A DNA stretch of 64,000 bases from Acheta domesticus (taxonomy: Eukaryota > Arthropoda > Insecta > Orthoptera > Gryllidae): contig JAHLJT010009419.1 of the NCBI GenBank assembly GCA_031308135.1, forward strand, positions 186,869,829-186,933,828. Direction: 5' to 3'. The notes below the pieces were generated by a model that saw nothing but the letters and a program-made list of their open reading frames with translations, was not told the origin of the DNA and did not search any database. Below, one piece after another: positions 22,124-32,995 of this stretch. The translations under genes and the position numbers were made by a program. How positions within the stretch are numbered: position 1 is the first letter of the stretch; each line of letters opens with the position of its first letter.

Positions 22124-22743
22124 GACTATCATAAATGTCGGTAGAAAATAGTAGCACTAATAACTTATTCATTGCTATGGTCTCTGTGATATTTGAGTAC
22201 TAGTGATGCTACAACAGCGCGTTCACATTATTGGTAAGTTTTGCAATTCACGTCGAAAATGGAACCTACACCATATTTACAAGCCTTCTTTGCTCTTCTC
22301 GAGAATAAAATTCAATGAAAAATAGAAGTCAGTTTTGAGAAAAAAACTTCAAGGAATATCAGTTTTGGAGAAAAACTTCTGAACGGTTTAGGCTTTAGCG
22401 CAGTGGTGTCAAGGTCTTCTACTGGTGGCAGTGGCATGCACCGTGGCACCGTAGCATCTCATGGGCTTCTCTGCGTAACTAGCGTCTGGAAAGGGAGCTA
22501 TTACGAGTAGTAGTAGTCTGCCGTTTTACTATAGGGATGGCGTTGTCTCTGATGGCAGGGTAATGAACTACGTGGAGGGGCGATTTCGTTGTGGCACTCG
22601 CGCCACGGACTCCCGCTCAAGGCATCGACCTTGACAACATTGCTTTAGCGATTACCATAGATGAATGAGCGTTTTGTCGTATACCAATTTTTCGGCATCA
22701 ACGACCCTCAAAACGTGAATTCTGACTACAGAACGTTTTATAG
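22124..22743. other. No gene recognised
   Basis: Mixed-composition DNA between the mariner and hAT-like elements. It contains a phrase duplicated with variation near 22330-22380 (AAAAACTTC with CAGTTTTG), otherwise nothing. The last eight bases, 22736-22743 (TTTTATAG), are the left target duplication of the next element. Confidence 0.5.
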
Positions 22744-23404
22744 GAGGGGCCCTCAAACTACGGCCCGCGGGCCACATGCGGCCCGCCGAAGACATTTACA
22801 GGGCCCGCCGGGTTTTTATGGTTTAAATAATTTTTTTCTTAAAATCCGCATATTTTTTATTATATGTTACGGTGTCTAGGGATGGTTATAAAACAACGAT
22901 GTTTTCCACCAGAAACATCGATATTTTGCTTTCAATGTTTTCTTCACATCGATATTTTGTTGCCAAAACATCGGTGTTTTTTTAAAAATTGTTTTTAATA
23001 AAGCAATATCGATGATTTGCGTTATCCTCTTTACCACGCTGTACATTTCGCCTACGCAATCTGAGGAAGTTTGGGATCTGCTCGCGGTATGACTGTATGT
23101 CATCGGCAGGCCTGTCATTGCCTGAACTCTGCCTCTCAAGGCCTGTCTTCACGATGGAATACGTCACAGTACCTCGAGTCTTTCTCAGTCATACCGCTAG
23201 ATATTGCCTAATCGCGACCGTATCAAGCAGTGCTTGCGACCATGCGACATCTAGCGGCAGTACCGAGAAAGACGCGAAATGCCTTGTGATTGGCCAAAGG
23301 GGCTTGAGAGGCAGAGTTAGAAAAGTCGCACTATATAATCCGGCCCTCCGACGGTCTGAGGGACAGTGAACTGGCCCCCCGTTTAAAAAGTTTGAGGACC
23401 CCTG
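22744..23404. mobile_element. Non-autonomous hAT-like element
   Basis: The ends are inverted repeats. The left is GAGGGGCCCTCAAACT and the right, reverse complemented, is CAGGGGTCCTCAAACT. The flanks TTTTATAG (22736-22743) and TTTTAGAG (23405-23412) match in seven of eight bases, and 8-bp duplication is the hAT rule. Next to the left end are CGGCCCGCGGGCCACATGCG phrases. Next to the right end is GGCCAGTTCACTGTCCCTCA (reverse complement). I recall both from Charlie-type hAT families found in several animal phyla, but I cannot verify the family here. No transposase is encoded. A MITE-like repeat lies inside. Confidence 0.8.
23125..23318. mobile_element. MITE-like repeat, copy 2, inside the hAT-like element
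   Basis: The 194-bp block has clean inverted ends: AACTCTGCCTCTCAAG at the left and its reverse complement CTTGAGAGGCAGAGTT at the right. It is a relative of 15703-15898. I did not find a clear target duplication, so it may be either an insertion into the hAT-like element or part of that element's own interior shared by the first copy. Confidence 0.6.
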
Positions 23405-23412
23405 TTTTAGAG

Positions 23413-26110
23413 CAAGTAATTTGCTGAATATAACCACGAGATTTATCAACATTTTAGACATCAGGGCCCCGTAATGCGAGTTTTTAAGTCTAAAAATGCC
23501 CACATTCCCCTGCAGCATTACAATTATTTAGCTTTACTGCATAAATACGGAGAAGGCAAGAAAGTACAAAGCGATGTTGAAAACATAAATAATGTACGAT
23601 TAACTTATAACATCAGTGTATTCGGCAGTAATTTAACGTTGCGATGAACTGTGCATTATGTGAAATAAATGCTCTTAACCACGATCAGTATTGCATTCAA
23701 AGTGGATTGTATCACACATACATTTTCGTTAGATAGAAATTGTGGTTTATAAATGTTTTCCAAGGCTCATGTATGAATAGATATCTTGTATCCTTTGATT
23801 AATGGAAACGAATCTTCGCTCCGAAAGACAATGGTACTAAGTAGATACGTGTAATTTGGAAATCATATCAAAGGAAAACATGACCAAACGAGCAGTGTAC
23901 TCTCCTATAATTTGATCTTTGACTGTGAACTGTTTCAATATTCTGTTTTATACTCGAATGTTATTTAAGTATCATTATGTAGTTAAAAGAAATGGTATCA
24001 GAGTGTAATCGAGCCGAGCTATGATAGTGCTTTTGAGCATGTGTTTCATGGAGTTGCTAACGAATGTTATCCATTTTCGGAATCATTCTGCTCTTGCAGA
24101 TTTTCTGACAGATAGCAGCGCCCAGTTTTGAAAACCTATTTTTACAAAACACATAAAAGAATGTGCTTTGAAAGTAATCTTGAAGCTTCCATTTTATGCC
24201 TGCATAAGACGTACATTCTTGTTCGTAAAATACTAGACAATTCAGAGAGAGATTAATTTGTTAATAACGTTTCTCGCTAAAAACTGATTCAAGAACAAAA
24301 GAAGATAAAATAAATAAAATAAAAATAAATAAAAATATTTTTGTACTAAATAACAGCCAAAGATTTTAGATGCCCAAAAAGGATAAATATTTTAACATCA
24401 CTAACTGCATTTCTTAGAGCTAATATTGAGAAAAATTAGAATAAGAAGAACATGTTAATTCCGACTCTGACATGCAAAATATTGAATTCCAAGTAGCTAT
24501 GTTCAATGAAAGTAACAAACCTATAGAACTAGTCTAAATGTCTCTTTCCTTCCTGTACAGCACGCTTTTCTGTGTTGGGACTAACATTACTATCTAGTTT
24601 CAAAAAAGTTATATTATTTGATTTAAGCTGAACATATTTTTTAACTTTCTAGGGTGTAAACGGTCTGAACAAGTTGTATCAAAACAATTTAGAAAACATC
24701 CATAGAAGTGATTGGACTGTTGAAATCATACTTTAGAAAATGCACATGAAATTTTATCAATGCAACGAATATGCGAAGGTTGAAGTAAAATAATTAAAAC
24801 GAACATCAGGTTGAATTCTTTAACCTTACTTTTTAATAACAGTCTACGAAAAGAATAAGTTGTGAATAATAGGTAGCTAATGTTGTGAACTACGAATTTT
24901 TATAAATTTGGGGCAAATTAAATTACGAAGTATTCTACAGTATGCTGACTCTCAACTCCAGACACTGTTGTAAATAATATATTAAATGTTGTCAATTTAT
25001 TATTGTAGACTGGGGTCGGCAGTGAGGCATCTGGGGTAGAGACAAGGAATCCATGCATTCCTTCAAAGTCAACATTTTTTGAAATTTTACTTTGTTTATT
25101 AAAAATGCTTACCTCACATAAAACTTATCACATCAAAAATCATATTCCTATTATGAATATACTCGTACGTTGTTTATGTCATGCTAACAATAAAAAATAT
25201 AATTTCAAAAATATTGAGGTGTGAACCCAAGGTGACTTTCCTGACATTACGAGTTAGTTTCTGAATCGGCCACTGAGGGCCAGTGATTTTTAAAGGATAT
25301 TTAAGTTAATGTAGGTTGTATTTGTGTTATTTTTGCGTTTTGTATGTCTTCATATATTGTACAAATTAAAAAATAATTATTACAAAATTTTTTGCAACTG
25401 TAAAGTAATGTGGGTCCCAAGCGTCTTATATGAAATTGAATGTTTGAATGTAATAAGGAAGATTAGTTTAAGGCAAATGAAAACAAATTATTAAAACGGT
25501 AGGATGCTAAAGTAAATCAGACAACAAATATAGATTGTAAAATATGTACAAATATCTGTTTCTTAATTGGAATTTTCAATGTGTATCTTAGGATTGTGAA
25601 AACTCTAATAATATGTTTCTTTCAAACGCAACATTTGTTCACCCTTATAATGATCGATTGAAAATTTTTCCTCTGCATCCGGTCTCACGTTTCGAATCTA
25701 TCAGTGATTTTTCTTCTTTTAAAAAATATAAAAAAGTGTGGTTTATACGAGTGCATAAAAGCGATAAACAGTATCAATTGCCAAGTCAGGTCGAGACCGT
25801 TCTTATTATCATCGCTGTCGGTATTGTATCCAGAGCAAATTGACACACATTATCAAATGGGGTGTAGGCAATAAACCGACAGTGATATCGATAATTCTGC
25901 GAGGATTATGCGTCCTTGATTGGTTCATACGATAGCAATTCATAATCTATAATGACTGGCATTTTACGAGCTATTTCAGTAAATTTGAGGCTAGCTGATT
26001 GTAATTTTTCCCGATTCGTGAATATTGTACTCCTGTGTTTCCAAACCCGAAAAGTGCGTTCTCCAGAGTTCCCCACTGGGATTTGAAACGCGGCTATCCA
26101 GGTAGTTGCC
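23413..26110. other. AT-rich stretch, no gene recognised
   Basis: 2.7 kb of AT-rich DNA with short frames only. A short AAATAAA-type tandem occurs at 24308-24345. Nothing else was seen. Confidence 0.55.
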
Positions 26111-27500
26111 AGCCGGGTCGTCATGATGTTCTTAAAGCGGATATTTGTTTGGCGTAGCTTCGGCTGCGCAAGCCTTCCAGAGCCTCATAACGGAGACTAC
26201 TTGAAGCGCCGTAACGAACGCGCGAGTTCGCTATACCCCCGTTCCGCCCCCGCCAATCCCACTTCTCCCGCCACTCCCGTCGCCCCCTCGCCCCCGCCGC
26301 ACCCGTGTCCACCATCTCCCACGCCTACCCGACGCCCCCGCCATCCCACCGACCCCGCCAATCCGCCGCCCCCCGCTGCCCCACACCCCCACCACCCCAC
26401 CGCCCCCGACGTCCCTGTCGCCCACGACGCCCCTGCCCCGCTGCGGCCCCCCTTCGCCGCCAGCGCCCAACTCGCTGCCACCTCTGTCTCCCCGCTGCCC
26501 ACCTCACCGCAACCGCCCCTGCCTCCCCGCCGCCCAGCCCGCCGCTCCGCCGCCCCGGCCCGCCGGTCCGTCGTCCCCCGTCAATCATGTCGCCTCCGTC
26601 GCCCATGCCGCCGCGCCGCCTCCCTCGCCGACCCCGCCGCTCCTCACTATACCCGCTGCGCCCGAAGGCGCCCTCATCTCCCCGTCGTTCATCCCCGCCT
26701 CCACCCCTGCTGCTGCCACAGTCGCCTCTCCGCTCCCGCCACAGCCGCTCCCTCCTCCGTCCACGCCACCGCCGCCGCCGCCTGCGCCCGCGCCGCCTCC
26801 GTCACCGCCGCCTCCGCCTCCATCGCCACCGCTTCCACCACCGCCACCGCCGCCGCTTCCGCCACCACCACCACCACCACTGCCGCCACCACCGTCACCA
26901 CCACCGCCGTCATCACCGCCGCCATCACCGCCGCCACCACCACCACCGCCCCCGCCACCGCCGCCACCACCGCGGCGGCGGCCGCGGAGTCGTTCGCCCG
27001 AGAGCTCAGGAGTGGCAGACGCCGGCGGCGGCGCGGAGGACGAGGAGGAGGGGGCGAGCTGTTTAAAAGTTGAGGATGTGCGGCGCGAGCCCCTTCCCTC
27101 CCATCCCCTGCCCACTCCGCGCCCTCCGCGCTCCTCGCGGCCTGCTCCCCGCCGCCCGCGCGTTCGCCGCCGGGATGCAAGTGGCTAATATTTCATACCG
27201 CCCAGAAGCTATAAAGCCAAGGACTTCTTCAATATATCACTCGTTACGTGAATGCGCATATATTTATACTTTAAGGGGCGTATTATATTGATTTTCTTTG
27301 TATCGCCCGCGGCCCCCCGGCGCGTCGTAGCCCCGCCCCCGCTCGCACGCCCGTCCGTGACCGCGCGGCCGCCCTCCTGTCCGTCCGCCTGTCGGTGCGG
27401 CCGTCTGTGGGCGCGTCGCGTCGTGACTGCCACCCTGCAGGTACAGAAATCGCTTTTGTCGGGTCGCCGTGTTTGGCGATGCATATTTTACGAGACCGCT
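26111..27500. promoter_or_regulatory. CpG island with CCN/CCACC low-complexity core
   Basis: From about 26230 to 27000 the plus strand is C-rich and dominated by CCG, CCA and CCC triplets. The runs of (CCACCA) and (CCGCCA) at 26840-26960 give 250-316-codon open frames of Pro/His/Arg or Ala/Thr, which I regard as composition artefacts. From 27000 to 27500 CpG stays high but complexity rises. A TATA motif lies at 27210 and an initiator-like site at 27237. This is the best-looking candidate promoter of the window, yet no coding exon follows. Confidence 0.5.
27210..27242 (+). promoter_or_regulatory. Candidate core promoter: TATA plus initiator
   Basis: TATAAAG at 27210-27216 is followed by TCACTC at 27237-27242, placing the initiator A about 29 bases from the first T of the TATA box, close to the arthropod rule. 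It lies inside a CpG-rich region. Function is inferred from spacing only. Confidence 0.3.
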
Positions 27501-28391
27501 ATGGGCCGTGCGCGGTCCAGCGTTATGCCCTTGTTGGTATTTCCGCTCTGGCTGTGTGCGCGTGCCCGCTGTATTCCTTTTGTCGCTGTTTGCCGGTGTT
27601 TTCTCGTCGTTTATTGAAGGGGTCCTCCCCTCTTTTCTTTGCTCACTTTTGTAACGTTTCATTTGGGCGCAGTTACAAGTGGGGCGTTTTAATCTGCGGA
27701 GCACTTTATGGCATTGACGATTGAAGCCCTCGAGTGAGGTGCCGTGCCGCAGTGGAATAAAAGATGCATTTCCTTTTTTTCATTCGCCCTAATGCTCGTT
27801 TGTGGCACTGCTAATGTTAAATACAAAACGCGTAACGAAATGTCTCTTTATTTTCATGAGTATTCTATCCTCGTCGAAATAAATTGAAATATCACAGAAT
27901 AGCTACGTCCAAATATTGTGGAAAGCAAAGGAACCATCGCAGCAAAGAAAATGTCGAAGAGATAAACACATTTTTCTTTACATACTATTATTTCTCCTGT
28001 CCATAAAATTCTTATTTCTCGCCTCGTTATTAGATAGTTAACCTTGGGATCTAGAATATGATTTCGGTGAAATTCAACATCTTTTATACTAGTAATTATT
28101 GTCAGAAAAATACCTGGAAGTCATTTTATTTTAAATAATTTTCATTTATGAGGAATGTAAATTGTTTGTGAGCGGTTTATATTTAATTATTTATTATTTC
28201 CGGAGTTTTGAGTGGTTTTTATTAAACTGCTAAATATGTTATATTGTTCTGTAATGTTTAAATTTTTAAACACAGGGAATCCGTCTTAACACGTCACGCG
28301 AAAACAAAACAAAAGCAATAACTAGTTAATTTTCTGTTTCATAAAGTTGTAAAAAGCGAAGTACTCGACATAAAACAATTCCTTTTCTTAG
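27501..28391. other. CpG island edge and AT-rich DNA, no gene recognised
   Basis: Composition falls from GC-rich to AT-rich near 27750. Frames up to 146 codons cross the island on the minus strand (27704-27264) without domain similarity. Confidence 0.5.
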
Positions 28392-28433
<42 letters not shown>

Positions 28434-28437
28434 GTTG
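28392..28437. repeat. (ATT)n microsatellite
   Basis: About 14 units of TTA/ATT. Unlike the TAA tracts near 29.4-30.5 kb it does not border a Dong-like 3' end. Confidence 0.95.
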
Positions 28438-29422
28438 TTATAAACCATTATTCTATTGTTGCATTATTGTAATTCGTAAAAAACAAACAAACAGAATGAA
28501 ATATGAGTTCCGCGAGATTGTCTGGGTTTCTAATATTTTGCATAGAAAATACAAAGTCACTGGAACGAAAGAAACTAGTTGACAAAGTCAGGCGCAGAGA
28601 AACAGCCAGCTAAGCGTTCACATTTTGAAGCAAACACCTCGTAAGCTAGGCACGTCCTTCTGCAGAATTTAACGTCTGTCACCGACAAAACGTAGCCAAG
28701 GCGTGCGGAATCTATACGAGAAATTAACAGAAGGCCCGACTTGAACGCCGGGCGGTCCTCTGCAGAGAAAAACGGTCTCTGTGATTTATTTAAATCGCGC
28801 GCACATGGACCGCTCCCCCCACCCCCGCCACCTCCTCCGCTCGCCAGACGCTCGCCCCGCACTCCATCTCCGTCCCCTCAGTATATGAAAAATAACGCGA
28901 GGTTTGTACTTTATTAACAACAAGTTTGCAAGTTCCCGGCGTGCCTGAACGCTGCCCAAGTTAATAGCTGTCTTCTTCATTATTCTTGACGTGAAACAAA
29001 ACTGCTGCTTGTTCGTGCATAAGCTTTATAAATGGCCTTTGTTTGTAACTTTCGCGAAATATAGTAGGATACGGCGGCGCGGTGGGTGCGTTGGGCGGTG
29101 CGGATAAGGAAAAAAACGCCGGGAAATCTGATCGATAGGCGTTTGCTGGCGGCTGTCATTGGCGCGGGCAGTGACCCGGCGCGGAGCGGAGTGGTGAGGC
29201 GAGGCGAGGCGCGGAGCGGCGCGGAGCGGTGCGGCGCCGCCGACAGCAACAGCTGCCGCCTGACGGGCGCAGCAGCGGCGGCTGGGCGGGGAGATGCGCC
29301 GCCGGCGGCGATGAGGAGGCTGCAGCTGCGAGGGGGCGGGCCTCGGCCGGGCACATCGCAAATGGAGCTGCCCCGTGCCGCGTTCTCCGACGGAGGTTTT
29401 GTATACGGATTGTTTACAGCCA
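28438..29422. promoter_or_regulatory. CpG-rich region, candidate regulatory island
   Basis: AT-rich to about 28570, then GC-rich with many CpG. The densest part (29160-29400) has GCGGAGCGG-type short tandem motifs on the plus strand. Frames here (up to 192 codons, minus, 29604-29026) are Ala/Pro/Arg-rich and show no domain. No exon is claimed. Confidence 0.4.
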
Positions 29423-29423
29423 C

Positions 29424-29458
<35 letters not shown>

Positions 29459-29466
29459 CAACAACA
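29423..29466. repeat. (AAT)n-(AAC)n microsatellite before Dong-like copy 1
   Basis: About ten AAT units changing into AAC units. The first Dong-like 3' fragment starts directly after the AAC units. Confidence 0.95.
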
Positions 29467-29661
29467 ACTTAGATAAACTACCAGGTAATTCAAAAGACTG
29501 GGAAGTGCAAGAAATTGCTTTATTTGGAACAGCCCACATTTTGCGTAAAATATTCTGGAGGCACCGACAGTCTCTCGATCTGCTCCGTAGGTAGCTGGTT
29601 GCAACCGGGAGTAGATGCTATTTTCAGTCGACTCATAACATCTTTAGTCCTGATGTAGTGG
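29467..29661 (+). mobile_element. R4/Dong-like LINE, 3' fragment, copy 1
   Basis: About 195 bp, heavily 5'-truncated. It encodes only the last residues of the element's protein (PGNSKDWEVQEIALFGTAHI, then LRKI) and then the 3' UTR, which contains GTAGCTGGTTGCAACC and ends in a GTCCTGATGTAGTGG phrase. It closely matches 30246-30433. Both sides are TAA-type microsatellite, the known target of Dong elements. I could not see a separate target duplication because the target is itself a repeat. Confidence 0.8.
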
Positions 29662-29693
<32 letters not shown>

Positions 29694-29700
29694 CAACACA
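29662..29700. repeat. (AAT)n-(AAC)n microsatellite between the two Dong-like copies
   Basis: About nine AAT units, then AACAACAACACA, separate the end of copy 1 from the start of copy 2. The AAT-to-AAC change is the same as at 29423-29466. Confidence 0.95.
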
Positions 29701-30433
29701 TTATTATAAAGCAGTTCTCACACGACAGTATAATAAAGCAGTTCTCAAAATTTCCCAAGATGATGAATGCCGCATTTGTCAGGAACACGTAGAAACCATT
29801 GATCATATTGTCTCAGCTTGTCCAATCCTAACTAAGACCGAATACTTGAAAAGACATGATAGGGTGTGAAGCTACCTCCACTGGCAGATCTGTACCGCCC
29901 TCGAAGTTCCGAACACATTCCCCAAATGGTACGAACACTCACAGAAACCGGTGACATCGGTTGGATTGTGTACAATATTGTACGACCAACAAATTCAAAC
30001 TGATCGCACGATAGCAACAAACAAATCGGATATTGTTATCCGGGATTTTGAGAAAAAATCGTGTCTACTTGTTGATGTTGCTGTGCCTTGCGATCAAAAT
30101 GTCGTAACCAAGGAGGCAGAGAAACGTCTTAAATACAAGAGTTTACAAATCGAGATCAGCCGAATTTGGGGCGTAAAAGCACAGGTCGTCCCGATAGTTA
30201 TCGGAGCTCTGGGATTTGTTCCGCAAAAATTGAGTAAGAACTTGTCTAAACTCCCAGGTAATTCAAAAGACTGGGAAGTGCAAGAAATCGCTTTATTTGC
30301 AACAGCCTTCATTTTGCGCAAAGTATTGTAGAGACACCGACAGTCCCTAGATCTACTCCTTAGGTAGCTGGTTGCAACCTGTAGTAGATTTTATATTCAG
30401 CCGACACATTACATCTTTAGTCGTGATTTAGAG
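29701..30433 (+). mobile_element. R4/Dong-like LINE, 3' fragment, copy 2
   Basis: A longer 5'-truncated copy that keeps the zinc-knuckle and endonuclease domains at the protein's C-terminus and the whole 3' UTR, ending just before a second TAA tract. A 20-bp phrase (TATAATAAAGCAGTTCTCA core) is doubled at its start (29705-29748). Both copies point the same way. The family assignment rests on the CCHC plus restriction-like endonuclease pair and on the TAA-tract location. R4/Dong is the best fit among RLE-bearing LINE clades. Confidence 0.8.
29741..30331 (+). pseudogene. R4/Dong-type LINE protein C-terminus: CCHC knuckle and RLE
   Basis: One frame runs from about 29741 to a stop at 30331, broken by an in-frame TGA at 29867. 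It starts with a CX2CX8HX4C zinc knuckle (first Cys 29768, last Cys codon 29819). A restriction-like endonuclease follows, which in this clade nicks the target DNA to prime reverse transcription. In the expected PD-X(12-14)-D core the Pro is Ser here (SDIVIRD, then CLLVDVAVPCD), and EAEKRLKYKSLQIEI follows. The reverse transcriptase itself is absent because of 5' truncation. The stop makes the copy inactive, but decay is light. Confidence 0.85.
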
Positions 30434-30451
30434 GAATAATAATAATAATAA

Positions 30452-30482
<31 letters not shown>

Positions 30483-30500
30483 AAGAAGAAGAAGAAGAAA
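30434..30500. repeat. (AAT)n then (GAA)n microsatellite
   Basis: About seven AAT units change into about 15 GAA units. The AAT part directly follows the 3' end of Dong-like copy 2. Confidence 0.95.
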
Positions 30501-30504
30501 AACG

Positions 30505-30665
30505 AGCGAAAAGGCAAATTTGCGTAGCACTCTGACTTTGCAGTCGGGGTTCGATCCCCGGGCCGGCCATTCTGACCGAGGTTTTCGTGGATTCCCTCGG
30601 TCATACATACGAATGCTGGGATGGTTCAAAAAGCTCACCTTTCATCATCATTATTAATAATTCAA
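30505..30665 (+). mobile_element. tRNA-derived SINE, family B
   Basis: An A-box-like TGCGTAGCACTC near 30521 is followed by a perfect B box, GGTTCGATCCC at 30547-30557. The body has CCGAGGTTTTCGTGG, TCCCTCGGTCATAC and GCTGGGATGGTTC, a wording I associate with arthropod tRNA SINEs. The body differs from the family A SINEs of this window. The end is not sharply defined. Confidence 0.6.
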
Positions 30666-32431
30666 GGCTTAAGGATCTTGTCTTACCAAGGGATACAGCC
30701 GAAAAGATGATCCCCATAATGACACACGTTACTTTCTCCCCGGGTGAGAGTGTCTCGGAAGAGAAAGTGTAGCGTGGTCATAAATGGTCAATATGCAAAT
30801 AATAATATAATAATAATGAAATAAATAGACGCCGGTAGTGGCAAAAATGCTGCTAAAACAATGACACAAAATGGTTTGCCAAAAGGGATCAAGCACACTG
30901 TTAAAGATAAATAAAACACTTTCGTGTAAATTAAATATTTTTACAAAAAGGTCTTCAGAAATACTGAAATAACATTGTGTAGTGTATACATAGTATAACA
31001 TTTCTTTAATCACGGTAAAAAAAATGCATATCCATAACGAAAAACCTGAACAGCGTTTACTATTTTAAATGGCGAGCAGAATCCTCCTTGGAGTCATGCC
31101 GTCGCATGATGTTGTTCCACAAATTCCTTGCAGGTTCTCCTCATTTTACGCACGTATTCCTTCTCATGTGCCTTACATGATTTCCAGCATTCACCCCTTT
31201 TCGGCATGTACACCGCATGTAGTCCCTGAAAGACTACCTCTATTAAACGACCAACCCAATCAATGACCTATTTTTCCTGGAACTGACTTTGAAACCCGTA
31301 AAATTTATCCCTGTTAAGAGAAGAACCATCTTCCCAGCCACCGACCATCCCATTCTTAATAAATTTAGTTTACCCCATTTTTAGAGACCACTTTCAGAAA
31401 AATTGTAAGAATACTGTTCATCGATTTTTAGTTAAACAGAAAATTGATGTAAATGGCATCGTGCGGTTTGTCCTGTGCATAAGTTACAATCACGGAGGAA
31501 ATCATGTGTCAGGAGGGGATTCCAGAAATTAGGAGGGAATTCCAGAAGTCATAACAATATATCTACCATTGCCACTGATGTGATAACATAGCTGCTCGCT
31601 TCATTTTAGTTTGATTCTTTGCAATGTGATGGCGTTTATGAACGAGACCTTACGATTAATTCTTTGAATTAATAGAACATGCCTTACTTTATCTTCCTGG
31701 AAAACATTGGTACGGTAGAATATTAATGTCAGAAGTCAGGGTTATCGACTTGCACCATACCATGCGAGTATTTGGGTTCCATTTGGAATCTATGTCAAGC
31801 GCTCAACCCAGACCCACCGCTTGATGTTATTTTTAATTGTGCTAAGAAGTGCGAGAAAATATAGTTTCAAAGCTGCTAAAATATAAAGTGTGTCATGCAT
31901 ACCCAAATGACGTAATGAGTCTTCGTAAGAAAATGTAGGTTTGTTACCGGAAGGTAACTTTTGAAAGTACTGAAATTGAGAATAGTCAAAACATTTATTT
32001 TTAAACAAGAGAAAAAGGAGATTTGAATTCTGTTTTATAAATTCATTTAGATAGTAAATAGGTCTAAAGAGACAAAGGCAAAAACAAATTAAAACTTAAC
32101 CATTTTTTCAATTTTCATATTTTTCACACATATGCTAACGTTAACTACGTTAAGTGAAAATAAATTGTCTAGTAATAATATTCAACATATTTGTAAAAAT
32201 AAAACATTTCCCACACTAAACAACCACGACTTTAAAATACACCTTTTTCTTGAAATAAAAGATTTTTTAAAACAGGTTTTACTGTGCTTCCAAAATTGCA
32301 ACAAATCGTTCAAAAAAAGAAATTATTTTTAAGATTACGGTATGATGAAACTAACTGGTTTTCCTTCCAGGGTCACAGAAAACTGGCTTTAAGGTCTTGG
32401 GACGCATAGTTTCTGAGTTATGCACGATGGT
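30666..32431. other. AT-rich stretch, no gene recognised
   Basis: Short frames only. Two adjacent near-identical 20-23 bp phrases (GGATTCCAGAA and GAATTCCAGAA with AGGAGGG before each) lie at 31509-31555. Nothing else was seen. Confidence 0.5.
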
Positions 32432-32995
32432 GCAACACCAGGAGAGGTGGCTCAAGGTCTCAACTGATGTCATTGCAGTGCCTCTCACCGGGTGGTCCTA
32501 GGTTCGATGAATGCAGGATTTTCGGACACCACCTCGTCAGCGAGGTCACATTGAGTCGCTGACTGAAGGAGAATTCTAGCGGCCAGCTGCTCAGATCGTT
32601 TGTTTCCCGTGGTTCTCTTTCCACTCCAGATGGATGCCGGAGCAGTACCCTAATAAAAGGGTCACGGACAGCGCGCGATCTTTCCTTCCTCTTCCTTGTC
32701 CTATCCTCTCCCCTTACACACACACACACACACGCACACTCACTAACATGCACTACACTACCACACACAGGCCGGGAGACGGTCGGGAGCTGAGTTTGTT
32801 CGGCTGAGGTGGTGCCTCGCTGGTGGGAAATACCTGGTTGGGGAAGACTCCGCTAGCCGACGGAAGGTCGGCACCGGATCTCACCATCCACTGCGGGAAG
32901 ATCAACGCCACCTCTCGAGGAGAAAACATGCCCTAAACTGCGGGACTAATGACCTCAGCAGTTGACGCGTCAGGAATCACTAACAATCAATCCCA
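32432..32995 (+). mobile_element. tRNA-derived SINE, family A, copy 2 (longest)
   Basis: It has a decayed tRNA head with the B-box-like GGTTCGATGAA at 32501-32511, then a body of about 480 bp with GAATTCTCC, GGAGCAGTACCCTAATAAAA, TTCCTTGTCCTATCCTCTCC and CCGGATCTCACCATCC. It ends near ACTAATGACCTCAGCAG followed by CAATCAAT. A (CA)n tract of about 11 units (32716-32740) interrupts the body and is absent from copies 1 and 3. The head at one end and CAATCAAT-like tail at the other set the orientation. Confidence 0.7.
32716..32740. repeat. (CA)n microsatellite inside a SINE
   Basis: ACACACACAC run of about 11 units within SINE family A copy 2. Confidence 0.9.

Noticed and set aside
26123..27073. 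A 316-codon plus-strand open frame rich in Ala/Thr/Pro
   Set aside because: CCN and CCACC low-complexity DNA. All frames on both strands are open over much of it.
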